DNA of 43,113 bases. It comes from Irineochytrium annulatum. Lineage: Eukaryota > Chytridiomycota > Chytridiomycetes > Chytridiales > Chytridiaceae. The stretch lies in the NCBI GenBank assembly GCA_027600665.1, contig JADGJL010000099.1, forward strand, positions 1-43,113. Direction: 5' to 3'. This document shows, piece by piece, positions 23,245 through 34,514 of this stretch (positions are counted from its first letter, which is position 1; each line of letters begins with the position of its first letter). Position numbers and translations under genes: made by a program. Under the pieces are notes generated by a model, which worked only from the letters and a program-made list of their open reading frames with translations, did not search any database and was not told the origin of the DNA.

Positions 23245-24689
23245 TCAAGCGTTAGCTTGGCTCCTCAAACCTCCCTGTACCTTTCGAATGACCCCGACAC
23301 CCCGTTTCACAATATCGCCCTCCCTCAGCGTGACACCGGGAGCCAGCCGCATTGTATCGGCCTGCAATCTTAGTTTAAATTTGCTGACAATCGCGAGTCT
23401 TTACCAGAAGGGGAATGTCCAGGGCTGTGTCCGGTATGAACGATCCTGTAACCATCGCCACATTAAGGCTCGTCGTGCTTCCCATGTTTATCGTCGTCCG
23501 GCTGAGAGACCGTTTGCTCAAAGCATCCCCACGACTGTTGCTGTCCCCAACTGGCGCAAGCTTTGCCCTTCCATTTAGCAGCTGCAGCCGGGACGTCGTT
23601 AGTTCGCTGTTTGCCAAAGGCTTTGGTGCAGGTAATGTCTCTTCCGCGATGACTTTCACCTTCACTCTGTACAAAAGCTCAGCACAGCTTCTAATCTCCC
23701 AAGACTCACCCTTGAGACGGGAGCTTTGTGGACGCCGTTTTTTTTATGATCATCAGCTTCCCATCGTTATCGTAGCTGACATCTACTTTCCCTCCATCTT
23801 TCTCGATATTCTGTAGCCGAGCTAGCGTTCGTTTGTTTTCCTTGGAAAGTGTCAGCGCAATAACGTGGTATGGGGACCTACATCGATAATCGCATGTTCA
23901 GCCAGGGCAGTCGCAGACAGAGGCGCGTCAACGTCAGCCGGAGCGCCAAGGACCCCTCTCCGTGACGAGTTTGGCCGTGGGTAACCTTTTCCATTACCTA
24001 ACTTCACGGACGACGAGCTAGCCAGCGATGTCCTCGATGGCAGCACCTTCTTATTTGCTACGGAGGATAACGAGGCCCTCGAGTCCCGTGCTGGAGGTTG
24101 GAGGGCGCCGCTGTTTCTGTGACCGTTTAAATTAAGAGCGCTCGAAATGAAATCAACAGACCTTGCCGGTACGGAGAGAAGGGATTCCTGGGACATCGTG
24201 AGTGGCGTCATGACCTCAATGATCTTTTTCGCAGGCGCCGGGATGCCGGGTGGCTGGTTTCGTATCGGTATCGACCCACGGGCCCAAGAATCGATAACGG
24301 CACTAGGAGGCTCTACCAAAAGAAAGCACATAAGTCGCGACAAACAACTAAGCAAGATCAAGATGCCTGGGTACCTTCGTCTGGCGTCCACGTCAAGGGG
24401 TCTATCCGGCCATTATCCCGCTTGAAGAACTCCCACTGCGGCGCCATTAATGCCCGCAATCACATAAACACTGCTCAGAAAAAGATCCACCCACCTCGAC
24501 GATGGTCACCAGCGTGTCTTTAGCGAACTGCACCGCGTATGGAAGGACCTGGGACTCAATGTGCTTCTCAAACAGGACCTCCTGACCCCTCGTCAGGATC
24601 TCGTCGATCAGGTTGACGGCAAACAGCTCGCCCTCCTCTTGGTCGACGATCGCATGGAAGTCCTTCTTCTCTTCGATGGCCGTCATCAT
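23245..24689 (-). CDS. C2orf81-like (DUF4639) protein
   Basis: Homologue of the uncharacterised vertebrate protein C2orf81. Exons: 24689-24495, 24435-24375, 24312-23882, 23840-23710, 23666-23405, 23361-23245 (398 residues). Evidence is a set of short blocks in the right order: an N-terminal acidic helix (VDQEEGELFAVNLIDEIL), then SQVLPYAVQFAKDTLVTIVEW as in the C2orf81 'PFTVSQAREALLQI.EW' region, then VIDSWARGSIPIR matching its DSWAQGSVPV motif, and near the end RLAPGVTLREGDIVKRG. The middle is Ser/Pro-rich linker. Molecular function is not established as far as I know; the vertebrate gene is associated with ciliated or testis expression. The comparison is from memory of the family, not a search. 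It is head to head with the SET gene. Confidence 0.68.
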
Positions 24690-24758
24690 GCCCGGTCGCG
24701 AAAGGCGGAGTGTGAAGGAATGAAAGATCGTCAATCACGCTTCACCCATTTCTCATTG
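24690..24758. promoter_or_regulatory. 69-bp shared upstream region of C2orf81-like and SETD4-like genes
   Basis: Two divergent ATG codons are only 69 bp apart, so both core promoters must overlap or extend into coding sequence. No TATA box is visible. Role inferred from spacing. Confidence 0.4.
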
Positions 24759-26170
24759 ATGCCGGCCGAGCCGCTGCGCGGGGCGGCTGTTGTGGTGAGC
24801 GATTGTGCAGTCAATCTTTTCCTTAAACGAGCGTAGAACGATCCCCGCTGGCTGGACTTCAGGCGGTGGCTGCGTATGCGGAAGTTCGCTCCATTGCCGA
24901 AGCTGACGTTGGCATCCTTTGCGCAGACGGGGCGAGGTCTGATGGCGACGACAGCTATTGAGGTACCAAAGAACCACTCTTCTTGATCATCTGGCAGCAA
25001 TGCTTACCTGATAGCAAAGCCAGGAAGCGTGATGATCTCTGTCCCCAGGCATTTATTGATCACGATACGAACGGTTGATGACGATTTGGACCAGAGGCTC
25101 TCTAAAGCAGCTTGGCCGCTGACGGAGCATTGCGCACTGGCCCTTTTCTTTGCCATGCGAAGACATGCCCACCCGACGGATGACGGTGATGATCTGTGGG
25201 GTCCATACATTCGCATGATTCCCACAGATTTCGATACGGTTCTTTCGCAGCTGCCCTCGCAATTTGTGAACCTCTTACCTGGTGCTTCGGAGCTGGTCGA
25301 ACGTCAGCGGGAGGCGATTTTGCGCGATTGGGCGGCAGCGTGTGAGCTTTTGCCGACGGGCACGGTCAGTTGGGAAGATTTTAATTGGGGCTGGCTTGCT
25401 GGTACGATATTTGCGGCTTCTCTTTCTCCGCCGTGACGAAGGTGTATGCTGTAGTGAATACGCGCTGCGTGAGCCTCAACAGGAAATCAACCCAAGGTGA
25501 CCACAACAAGAAATCGGATCGGGGGACGCCTCGAATTGCGCTGGCGCCATTCTTAGATCTCCTGAATCACTCGGTTGATGCCCAGATCGAAGCTGGGCAG
25601 GACGAGACTACCGGCTGCTTTCGGATTTTCACAAAAACCGGCTGCGAACGGGGAAAGGAGGCGTTTATCAATTACGGCCCGCATGACAACCTTTTCCTTT
25701 TTGCCGAGTACGGTTTTATTGTACCTGGCAACACATTTGACTGCGTCTCGGTTGACCAAAATGTCAGGGATATGGACTTCGGGGGCAGGCCGGTGGCCCG
25801 AAGGATGATCGAGCGCGAGCTTAAATCTCTTGGGCTTTTTGGGGATTACGTGCTCAGACACGAAGAGGAGAGTTATCGCCTCCTGAACGCGATTAGACTG
25901 TACGCATGCATAGAGGACGACGACTTGAAGCCTGCGGTGGCGCGGTGGAGAAAGGTCGTTAATGGCGAGTTAAATGTACTTTCGGAGGATAGGGAGTCCG
26001 CCGCACGTCGACTGATGGCGCGTCTGCTTCGAGTGAAGGAGGATGAACTCGAAAGTTGCCTGTCGCGGGCGATGATGATGAGCGAGGCGGATATTCGTGT
26101 GAATTTCGTGAAGGAGATTTTAAGGAACAGTTTGCGAACTGTTCGGAGCAATAAAGCTACCGATGAATAA
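24759..26170 (+). CDS. SETD4/Rubisco-LSMT-type SET-domain lysine methyltransferase
   Basis: Protein lysine methyltransferase of the split-SET class (SETD4, SETD3, Rubisco LSMT, yeast Rkm/Set7 types). Exons: 24759-24794, 24837-24962, 25020-25401, 25455-26170 (419 residues). RRWLRMRKFAPLPKLTLASF leads to the SET start GRGLMATTAIEPGSVMISVP; the iSET region has EDFNWGWLAVNTRCVSL, which needs the 53-nt intron 25402-25454 and then aligns with the W-x-W-x-x-VNTR motif of SETD4. The SET core continues with LAPFLDLLNHS (AdoMet-binding NHS), INYGPHDN (catalytic Tyr) and EYGFIVPGN. The C-terminal helical Rubisco-LSMT substrate-binding region follows (RLMARLLRVKEDELES). Substrate unknown. Confidence 0.85.
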
Positions 26171-26379
26171 GATGATTCAACAACCAAAAGGTGGTGGCAG
26201 GCTTGTGCCTGATCGATCGTTTCAGCGACGCGAATACACCGGGCTCTCATCCTCTCACTGGACTCCCCGTGAGTTCTCCAGAACGTCATGTTGGTTCCAC
26301 GTCGCGTACTCTCTTCTACTGCTGACGTTTTCTCGTTAAGCGAAGACGTTGATCCCAACAAACATTGCCACAACGTGCA

Positions 26380-27942
26380 ATGGGCAACGCGAATGGGCCG
26401 GACGGGCTCACCCTAAAGCAACTCATCCTCGTCCACCGCCACGGGGAGCGGACACCCGTCCACTCCTACAGTAACGGGATACTCCCAAAGGACGTTTGGA
26501 ATCAATGCACTCTTCAACCCTTTATATCTGCACTCCACACTGTCCTCGACCCGAATGCGCCTCTTCCTGGTAGGACCATCTCTGCAGCTTTGTTCAGAAA
26601 AGTTGTTAATGATTGTTGAAGCTAAGCCGAGCAATCAGGACATTCCCGGCATCGCTTTCCAATTCATCCAAGGCGTCAAGGTGAACGAGAATGAGCCGTT
26701 GTATTCAGCTTGGAGCCGAGGCCAGCTGTTCAGGAAGGCCGGCAGTTCGGAGTGCTCCGAGGGCCAGCTCACGGACACGGGAAAGCTACGAATGTTGCAC
26801 ACAGGCGAGATGCTCCGGAAGGCTTATGGGCCCGACGGGGCGGGTCTCATCCCTCGCCACACCACCCGTGATTTTCTGGATTTCGGCATGTACGTGCGCT
26901 CGACGGCCTACGTGCGAACGATCGAATCCGTCCAATACCTGCTCGCGGGTCTCCTTCCCCTCGCGACGCGTGAGCCCGGCAGCGGCGGTGACATTAACAT
27001 CAACCTTCAAGCGAATGAGAACGCCTTCCCGCCGACGCATGGTTGCGCGCGCGTGGTCGAAATTCTCGAGGGCTTCAAAAACGCGTGCGACCGCAGTAGG
27101 ACGCACCAGAGGGAGTTGGCTTCGCTTACGCCGAAGATTAAGAAATACCTTGACACGATCCCGCCGGACGAGCCTGGCGCGCCGCAGAAGAGGGCCAACT
27201 CACCAGACATGGCTGGGTTCAGGCAGATCTTGCATGTGTATGATGTCGCGTCGTGCCACATTGGGGCAGGGTTGGGCCTGCCGCCGGGTATGGACGAACA
27301 GACGTTTAAAGATGTTGACCGGTTCGTGTCTAAGGTGCGTAAGCGAAAAAATTGGCCTGACTGTAAACCTCACATTTCAATCGCCTTCCTTAGAATTTCT
27401 GGGGCTTATTTGGTCGCAGTCCGGAGTTAGCGAGACTGTCGATCGGGAGGTTCTTGAGCGATATCAAGGCGTTCATAGAGCCCGCCGTTAGAGCGAAGGA
27501 CGCGGACGATGTGTTCCGCCTCGGCATCTTCTCTGGACATGATACTACGCTTGGTTTGTTCCTGCATATTTTTCCATGATCTTACTGTTGGCCGCAAATA
27601 GGTCCGATGCTAGGCAGTCTCGGCGCGATGTCTTACGAGGAATTCGCGGGCGTCCCTTGGTTCGGGAGCGTTCTAGCCATCGAGCTTCTGGAGCACAAGA
27701 CCGAGGCGAAGCGATTGTTGGCGTGGCTACTACCGGGTCGCGGAAATCGGGAACATTTTGTCCGTGTCCGTTACAACGGGAAGGCCATTCCGCTACCGGG
27801 TTGTAGCAAGGCCGGGTCGCACTTCCTTGGCGACCCGACGGCCTGCACTTACTCTGCGTTCATGGGGATCGTAAATTCGATGATTCCCAAGAACTTCGAA
27901 AAGGAATGTCGGGAAAGGGGAAGTGAAGGAAAAGTATTTTAG
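26380..27942 (+). CDS. Histidine acid phosphatase, copy 1
   Basis: Branch-2 histidine phosphatase hydrolysing phosphomonoesters through a phosphohistidine. Exons: 26380-26569, 26622-27334, 27394-27553, 27602-27942 (467 residues). The catalytic motif is LVHRHGERTPV (His about 21); the proton-donor motif is FSGHDTTLG (His-Asp about 349-350). Other conserved blocks: QLTDTGKLRMLHTGEMLRK, YVRSTAYVRTIESVQYLLAG, VYDVASCHIGAG and VRVRYNGKAIPLPGC. No signal peptide is visible at the N-terminus (MGNANGPDG), so unlike the secreted enzymes it is probably intracellular; resemblance is to animal lysophosphatidic/prostatic-type phosphatases rather than fungal PHO5 or phytase. A close paralogue lies inverted at 37765-39333 with the same three intron positions. 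Confidence 0.88.
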
Positions 27943-28250
27943 ATAGTTCCTATCATGTTGATACTTTCACTGCATCGTTATTGCATTGTCCGCTTGAATC
28001 TTTTGTACTCAAGTGTCAGTCTCACTTTAATCCTGCACCAAGTTTCATACCTTCATCTTTGGTTGCAGGATTCACTGCTACAAAGCGAAGGTTTTGAAAG
28101 ACATCATATTCTATTTCTGCAGCTGAAAATCGGAACGAAACACAAAAGAAACGGTTGCAGCAATGCTGTCCTTGAGAAATGGTGTAGTGTCAACGCGAAA
28201 ACTATTATTGATCGGAGTTTCGCGCCATCCGGACACCGCCGTCCGGTGCT
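27943..28250. other. Intergenic between phosphatase copy 1 and LRR gene
   Basis: 308 bases with no convincing gene; moderately A/T-rich. It should contain the phosphatase 3' end and the promoter of the Nud1-like gene. An additional upstream 5' exon of the LRR gene cannot be excluded. Confidence 0.35.
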
Positions 28251-31071
28251 ATGCTTGCTGATCAGTCTACCGGCAATGGGATGCTGGAGGAAGCTTGGGA
28301 TTACGATTTGGAGCACAGTCTCATCAAGAAGGCTGATGTCAGCTTCGATGGCGAGATAGAGGTGAGCATTCTCGTTACCTTTGCTTGCTCATTGGTGGTA
28401 GAACGATCTGAGAGGCGAGCCTGACGACTGCTCCACAATCTTCATCAAAGACTTCGGGGGCGACCGAAGACCGAACAACTGGCCAAAGCAGCGTCTGGAG
28501 GACCTGTTCGGGTCCAACTCCCTGGATGACGTCTTCCAACGACCAACAAATGATCAGTCGAAAGACCTTGATGGGCGGCCTGGCAACATTATCGACCGTA
28601 ACACGTTCCAGGCGAGCGCTGACGAACCTCTCGTTGGAAGTGAAAACTACCCTCTTGATATCGATTCGCTGGACAATGTGACGGAAAGCAATCAGAATGA
28701 GTTTGCGGGATCCGAAGGCGCGAAACAACCCTCGGGGCTGAGAGTTATACGCCAGTTAGACGGCAACAGTGAGTACTGCAGTTGAGCGAGAAGCATAAAT
28801 TGATTACTGTCTAGACTTCTCCGCGATGATGCTGAAGATGGGCGATGAATGCAACATGCGATACAGCCCGGAGAAGGGTTGCTGGGAGGGAGGGGACGAC
28901 TTCGACGAACTACTCAATGACCGGAACTCGGAGGCTGGCAAGAGGCTCTTTAGCAAATCGTCGATGGCAGCGTCGGAAGGAAGAAGGCGATCTATCAAAT
29001 TGTCGAACAGTGGAAGCGTTCGTGTTCGAGACGAGCTAAATCAGCAATTGATTAACGAAAGCGTACATGTGCGAGACGAGCCATCTCAGCAGACAAATCT
29101 TGGTAATATTATTCATGGAATCTCCCTTGACGCGTAATAGGCGAGGGAAGTCTAGACTACAGTCGTATCAATACGGCGCTGCAAACATTGGCAAGCTTAG
29201 GTGTACAGAATGGTGCGTTTCCAGTTCTAACCTGACAGATATCGCGGGCCTGACAACCAATGGCGACAATAAAGAGAAGTTTCAACCCAAACTTACCATT
29301 GCGAAAACGGATTGCGTACGCGACGTAGACGAGCGCGTTTTGAAGGAATGTGGGCTTCCTATCGAAGTGTTGGCGGAATTGGAGAACTTCTCCGTTCCAG
29401 GTATAAATCTGGTGTCCGCAAGGGGACTGTCATGTATGTTGCTTTGCAAATACGCGCTCTTACCTCTTATCAGCTTTGCTACCGCAATTACGGCAATTGA
29501 ACCTGTAAGATTAGTTTGTTTAAAATTGTTCTTAATTCATAGATCATGCAACGCGCTGTCGAGTCTAGACGGAGTGCCGCCCCAAATATCACATCTAGAC
29601 GTGAGCAAGAATCGGTAAAACTGACACCGTTTATTTGCGCTAAAAGGCACAGGATCTCCGATGCAACTTCGTTCCAGGACTTCACAAGCCTGTGTTGCTT
29701 GAACATTAGCAAGAATAAGCTGTCGGACCTCAAAGGTTTCAAAACGACCAATTTGCCTCTAAGTGGATTATTGTGTAGCGCTGCGAAGTTTGAAAAATCT
29801 TGAAGAGCTTTTCGTCGGCTACAATCGCTTGTCGAGCTTGAAAGGCATCGAAGAATTTGAGCGCTTGCGAATATTAGACGCCTCGTTCAATTCGTTATCG
29901 TCGCTCGATTTTGATGGATCCAAATTGTAGGGGATGTCGCTTCAGTACATTACTGACGTTGCAAAGAAAAACGTTGGAGTTTTTGGATTTATCCAGAAAT
30001 CGACTTAAAACGCTGGAGAAAGTAGAATCGTTATCAAACCTTCACACACTAAGGACAGGTATAGTTTGTGCATTAACTGGGGCTCTGTCGCTAACATCGC
30101 CTAAGATGGAAACCGAATCGAGAATTTTGTTCTCGCTCGCCCAATAAAGTCCTTGCTATTCCTTAGCATAGAGAATAATCTCGTATCGAAGCTGCCCCTG
30201 CATCTGTTTCCGTCGTTGCAGGAGCTTCGAGCATCGCGTAATCGTGTGCACACAATATTGGGTCATTCGGCGATGGTAAAACTCGGGCTTTCGCGGCAGG
30301 AAACTCAATGGAGGTTGGTCACGACTATTGTCAACAAAGCGGTTTTAATTGGTCAAGTCTCTCGTTCCATGGGTTTCGAAATTTGCAAAGCATAAATCTC
30401 CACGGTATCTTAAGCGCTCCCCAACGGTCACTAACCGTTTTAGGGACACCAATCACATCACTGCGGATATTTAAGGAGAACACCGTTTTGCAACTGCTTG
30501 ATGTCTCGGCTTGCTCGTTGTCGACTATTGATGAGGAGTTCTGCAAGGCGGCGAGGGGCCTTGTCTCGTTAAATTTGTCGGCAAATCGGTTGGCGCACGC
30601 TAATGCATTGCAACCGCTGCATCTACTGCACTCCCTAAAGACACTAAATTTATCGTCAAACGGTCTTACAAGGATAGCCGGAACTTTGAATATGCTGAGT
30701 AAATTACCTCAGCTTGAAATTTTGGACCTTCGGTACCTTTCTATATACCCGACGTTAACTAATTTTTAGGTATAATCCCATGACATCAAACTTTTACCCC
30801 TTCATACAGCCAACCGAAGATGAACACTCGTGGCTTCAGAGGGACAAGGATTTTCGGTCAAGCATGGCGGATAATATCTTCGCGCATCGGGGGTGGTACA
30901 GGTAAGGAATGTCTCCTGTGCGGTTTTAACGCATTGTCAAGGTTTTCGTTCATTGACATGATATCATCGTTATGGAAACTTGACGGTATAAAAGTGTCTG
31001 AGCGAGATAAGCGAAAAGCGCATTCCTTCGTAAAGTCTTTGCAAAAGCAAATAGACAATCGCCGTGAATAA
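28251..31071 (+). CDS. Nud1/Cdc11-like leucine-rich-repeat spindle-pole scaffold
   Basis: Probable orthologue of S. cerevisiae Nud1/S. pombe Cdc11, which anchors the mitotic exit/septation network at the spindle pole. Traced exons: 28251-28361, 28402-28768, 28815-29102, 29141-29200, 29239-29433, 29474-29504, 29543-29614, 29647-29735, 29779-29926, 29967-30058, then 30106 onward; boundaries between about 30240 and 30345 are ambiguous. Total about 750 residues. The N-terminal part is acidic (EEAWDYDLEHS, CSTIFIKDFGGD) and contains MRYSPEKGCWEGGDDFDELL, resembling the conserved 'MxFDPxRMCW..DPF' motif of this family. The second half is a series of LRRs (RQLNLSCNALSSLDGVP, EFLDLSRNRLKTLEKV, LKTLNLSSNGL), ending LEILDLRYNPMTSNFYPFI and LWKLDGIKVSERDKRKA as in Nud1/Cdc11. 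Other LRR proteins (centriolin) share features, so orthology is likely rather than proven. Confidence 0.75.
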
Positions 31072-31098
31072 CAGCGGATTGCGGAGAAATTTATTATG

Positions 31099-31633
31099 TC
31101 ATGCCATCTTCGGAGCCAACGACGCTATTTTAGCCCATCGCTTCTGCCGGCATTCGTTCGCGATCACGCCCATCACACGGTTCCCCAACGGTTGGCCACC
31201 TTTATTGATTAGCACCGCCGCGTTGTCATCGAACTTGATATATGTGCCATCCAATCTCCGCACTTCCTTCCGGGTCCTAACTACCAACGCTCTCGCTACG
31301 TCCCCCTTCTTCAGCTTTCCGACGGCCTGAGTGGTCTCGTTAGACATTGGCCGGGCCTTCTTCACGACGCAGACAATCTCATCGCCTAAAAATCATAAAA
31401 AGCTATTACGAGTTGTCTTTAGACTCCAAAGTAATGCTAAAGTACCCAGCGACGCCGTCTTCATTCCACCCATGACGTTGATGCATTCTAGGCAAAGACT
31501 TAGATGAGATAAAGCAGCTAGTGAGATCAAACCGACAACAATGGCCCCCGAGTTGTCGATAACTTTCAGTAGCGTCTTCAGTTGGATCTAAGGAGGGTGT
31601 TAGTGACAGCGTGGTGGGTGGGGAACTGACCAT
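31099..31633 (-). CDS. Mitochondrial ribosomal protein uL14m
   Basis: Nuclear-encoded bacterial-type L14 of the mitochondrial large subunit (yeast Mrpl38). Exons: 31633-31631, 31587-31533, 31487-31446, 31385-31099 (128 residues; bacterial L14 is about 122). Spliced, it reads MIQLKTLLKVIDNSGAIVVE, then CINVMGGMKTASLGDEIVCV, VKKARPM, then LKKGDVARALVVRTRKEVRR, YIKFDDNAAVLIN, GNRVMGVIANE and IASLAPKMA, a complete match to the L14 pattern (DNSGA, GD.IV..VK, KKG.V..A..VRT, F..NA.V..N, GTRIFGPV.RE, KI.SLAPEV). The first coding exon is just the ATG codon. No separate presequence is seen, as in other mitochondrial L14 proteins. Its stop lies 27 bp from the stop of the convergent LRR gene. Confidence 0.92.
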
Positions 31634-31856
31634 TTTTGCCGAGTTTCGGACTTTAATGACCGACGGAGTATTAGTGAGCAGTCGAAGTGGAACTTGAGGG
31701 TTCCCTCACGCTGGCCTTGCGCCAATAGCAAAGTCTCATTGCATCAATGTTAATTTACTATTACTGGTATTTATGTAAATCTGCAGCAGATGGTGTGATA
31801 GCATAGCAGAGGGTTATGACGAATGCATGATGTATAGGCGTAACGACCTTGCAAAA

Positions 31857-34354
31857 TCAAAAATCAAACTCCTTTTTCAACGTTTGAACGTCTCGTTGCT
31901 CAACGGCGTTCGCTAAGTCCGATCTTTGCACTTCAAAAAAAAGAAAATGGTCAGACACCAACTTCAACATCATCTGACGAACTTACTATGCATATCTACA
32001 ACGTTTCTCAAGGTCCACCACAGCGTCTGCGAGAACAACGTCGAGGCCCCTGTCAACGACGCCCTCCTCTTCCCGTTCCCGTTCCCAGGCATAACGCCAT
32101 CCACGTGGTCCTCCTGTATCGACAGCGCCGCAAGCAGATGCTCGGCCGCCTCCCGGTACGTGCCCAACTGTATGCACGACACCGCCAGGTTGTACCGCGC
32201 GCGGATGTACGCCGGATTCAACTGGAGCGCATTAAAGTAGGCGTCGAGCGCCCGCTCATGATTCTGCGAGTTCGCCAGCGTCGCGCCGAGCTTGTTCCAG
32301 AGCATGTAGTCCTTCGCAACAAATTAGTGAATAACTAGGAAAGCGGCGAACCTGTGGGTGTTTGGACAAACTGGCCTCGAAGCAATCAACAGCCTTGTCA
32401 TATTCCCTCGAGATGTTAAACAAGACACCTAACGCCATCTGAACATCAGCGTCCAGATCCTGCCCGACGTTCTGCCGCGCCGCTTGCATAAACAACCCGG
32501 ACAAGAACGCATGCCTGTCAACGCGTGACGGCGCCTGATCCGCATCACTAACGATGTGCTGATACCGTTCGCTGTTTCTTAGCCAAGCCTCTAGCGCTCC
32601 GTAAGCCTCGTCCATCTCCGCCTCGTTCGTGCAAGAGACCGCTAGCGCGATCCACCCGTCCAACAATTTCGTATCTGCGGCCACAGCGCGCCTCAACGCC
32701 GCGATGGCCTGAATATCGTTCTCGTTCTCCTGTTGCTTTAAGCCCAAACGATGCCAGGCGCCCGCGTTCTGCGGGTCGGACTGTACGATGGCCTCCAGTG
32801 CCAAGATGGACTCAACGATGTTGCCATGTGACGCCTTGTTTTCGAGACTCGCGTACGGCTCGGACAGGTATGGGTTGTCCTCTGTGAAGTCGTACACGCG
32901 CTCCTGTTGTGGATCGGCGGCGCGATTCGCCCAATCCGCTTCCCAATCCGCATCCTTGGGCTCGACTTCAGTCAAGGGACCCGAGTACTCCCTGAAAGCT
33001 TGCTCCATCGCCTCATCGGCGCGTTGGCTAGCAAACTCGTCCTCCCATCCGACGTGCTTATCCTTTTGAAACTCCTGCGCCCAATCACCGGCTCCGGGAT
33101 GCAGACCGCCATCCCGTTGAAACTCCTGCGACCAATCACTTGAGGCCGCATGCTGATTCCCAGACCCCGCCATGAAATCCTCCTCCCAACTCTGCGCGTT
33201 GACCGAGCCACCAAACTCCTTGGCCCACTCCGCCGCCGCCCCCACCGACGAAACTGCATGCTCAACCGTCGCCCCTGCGTCGACGACCCTCCCATCCTCA
33301 ATCAAAACCCGCTGATCACGCAGCTGCTTCATGAAGCCCAGGAACTTAGACTGTTTAAATTTAGGGTTACTGGAACCCTCGACGATGTCGAGTAATAGCC
33401 CGGCGGTCTTTGATAGCTTTTCTTTGGAGTCGCCGTCAATGTCGACGCTCTCCTGCTTGGAGAACTCCTCGGCCCATTTGTCGCCCTCCGATGCGGTGAA
33501 CTCGTCCGCCCAGCCCAAAGGCTGCTGCTTCTTGAAGTCCTCGGCCCACCGGACCTGCTCTACAGGCCCAGTAAGCACAATATAAACTCCAGGTTACGAC
33601 ATACCTTGCGCATCCTCGAATGCGCGCTCAAGGTCGGAATCCAACACGGGGACATTATTATGCTCAACATACGTCTGCACGAACTCCCGACTCCAATCCG
33701 CCACGTGAAGCGGCTGGGCAGCAGCTAAGCCCTTAATTAGTACATATTGCGTAACGAACCAACTTACTCTCCCGCCGATATATAGCGTCCATCTCCGCAA
33801 ATTCGTTGCCCATTGGAGCCCCCACAGCTGTGGCCCCCGCATGCCTCGTAAAATCCGCAGCCCAGTCCTCGGCGCGCGGCCGACTCCCCATTGGACCCAC
33901 GTGCATTCCCTCAAGCTCCTTCGAGAGCCCGGTCATGTTGAACTGCTCCCCTCTAAAGCCGCCGCTCTGTTGCTGAAGACGTTCCGACGGTCCTCCGGAC
34001 TCCCGCAAAAACTCATTCGCGAGCTGAGTGACTGTTTAGCGGAGATGACGAAAGGCCGCCGCTGACCTCATGATTCCAATCGGCGTCACCTCTGGCTGCG
34101 TAGGCGTTCGGCGGTAGATACTAGAGATATGATTGGTTGATCAACGTTACTTGGGGCGGGTTAGCCTACCGAGCTCGGGCCAGCGTGGCCTTGGGTAAAT
34201 CTTGACTGCAATAGTATGAGCGTTGTGCTACGACTGGGAAGTTGGTAAGTACCTGATGGAGGGACCGATCCCCATTGAGCTCCTTCGAGAAGGCGGCCAG
34301 GCCATTGTCCGGCCCGCATTCGGCGTTGTTGAAGAGAGACTGCATAATGATCAT
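31857..34354 (-). CDS. PEX5: PEX5, peroxisomal PTS1 import receptor
   Basis: Cycling receptor that binds C-terminal SKL-type signals through TPRs and docks at the Pex13/Pex14 complex. Exons: 34354-34253, 34205-34170, 34120-34067, 34023-33768, 33724-33605, 33559-32352, 32311-31987, 31930-31857 (724 residues). The N-terminus SLFNNAECGPDNGL has the conserved Cys that is monoubiquitinated for recycling, followed by DRSLHQ. The disordered half carries ten WxxxF motifs (WAADF, WSREF, WAEDF, WADEF, WAEEF, WAKEF, WEEDF, WSQEF, WAQEF, WEDEF) for Pex14/Pex13 binding. The TPR domain includes NPYLSEPYASLE, AGAWHRLGLKQQENENDIQA, ALGVLFNISREYDKAVDCF, LWNKLGATLANSQNHERAL and AYIRARYNLAVSCIQLG; the last exon gives SDLANAVEQRDVQTLKKEF as in other PEX5. 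Start at 34354 or the Met at 34345. Exon 2 (36 nt) is inferred from frame. Confidence 0.93.
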
Positions 34355-34514
34355 GCGAACTTCGGCAAATCTCAACTCGTGGCTTGAAACAAACTTGTTC
34401 AATTTCAAGCCGCCACGTCATCGTCTAGTGTCGCCGTTCGTTGACGCGCGCTCGACTGCCGAAACCGCTCATAAGCCCAACTCCGTTTATCCTTAAAGCT
34501 ACCTCCGTAATCGA
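34355..34514. promoter_or_regulatory. Shared upstream region of PEX5 and TRS33
   Basis: 160 bp between divergent start codons; a candidate bidirectional promoter. No motif could be assigned by eye. Confidence 0.4.

Noticed and set aside
26691..27491. Arg/Ser-rich plus-strand open frame (266 codons)
   Set aside because: It is an out-of-frame shadow of phosphatase exon 2; the same kind of shadow occurs in the inverted copy at 38391-38996.
29201..29238. A 26-nt intron (GTGCGT..GACAG) in the LRR gene
   Set aside because: Too short for splicing; using the GTGTAC donor at 29201 gives a normal 38-nt intron in the same phase.
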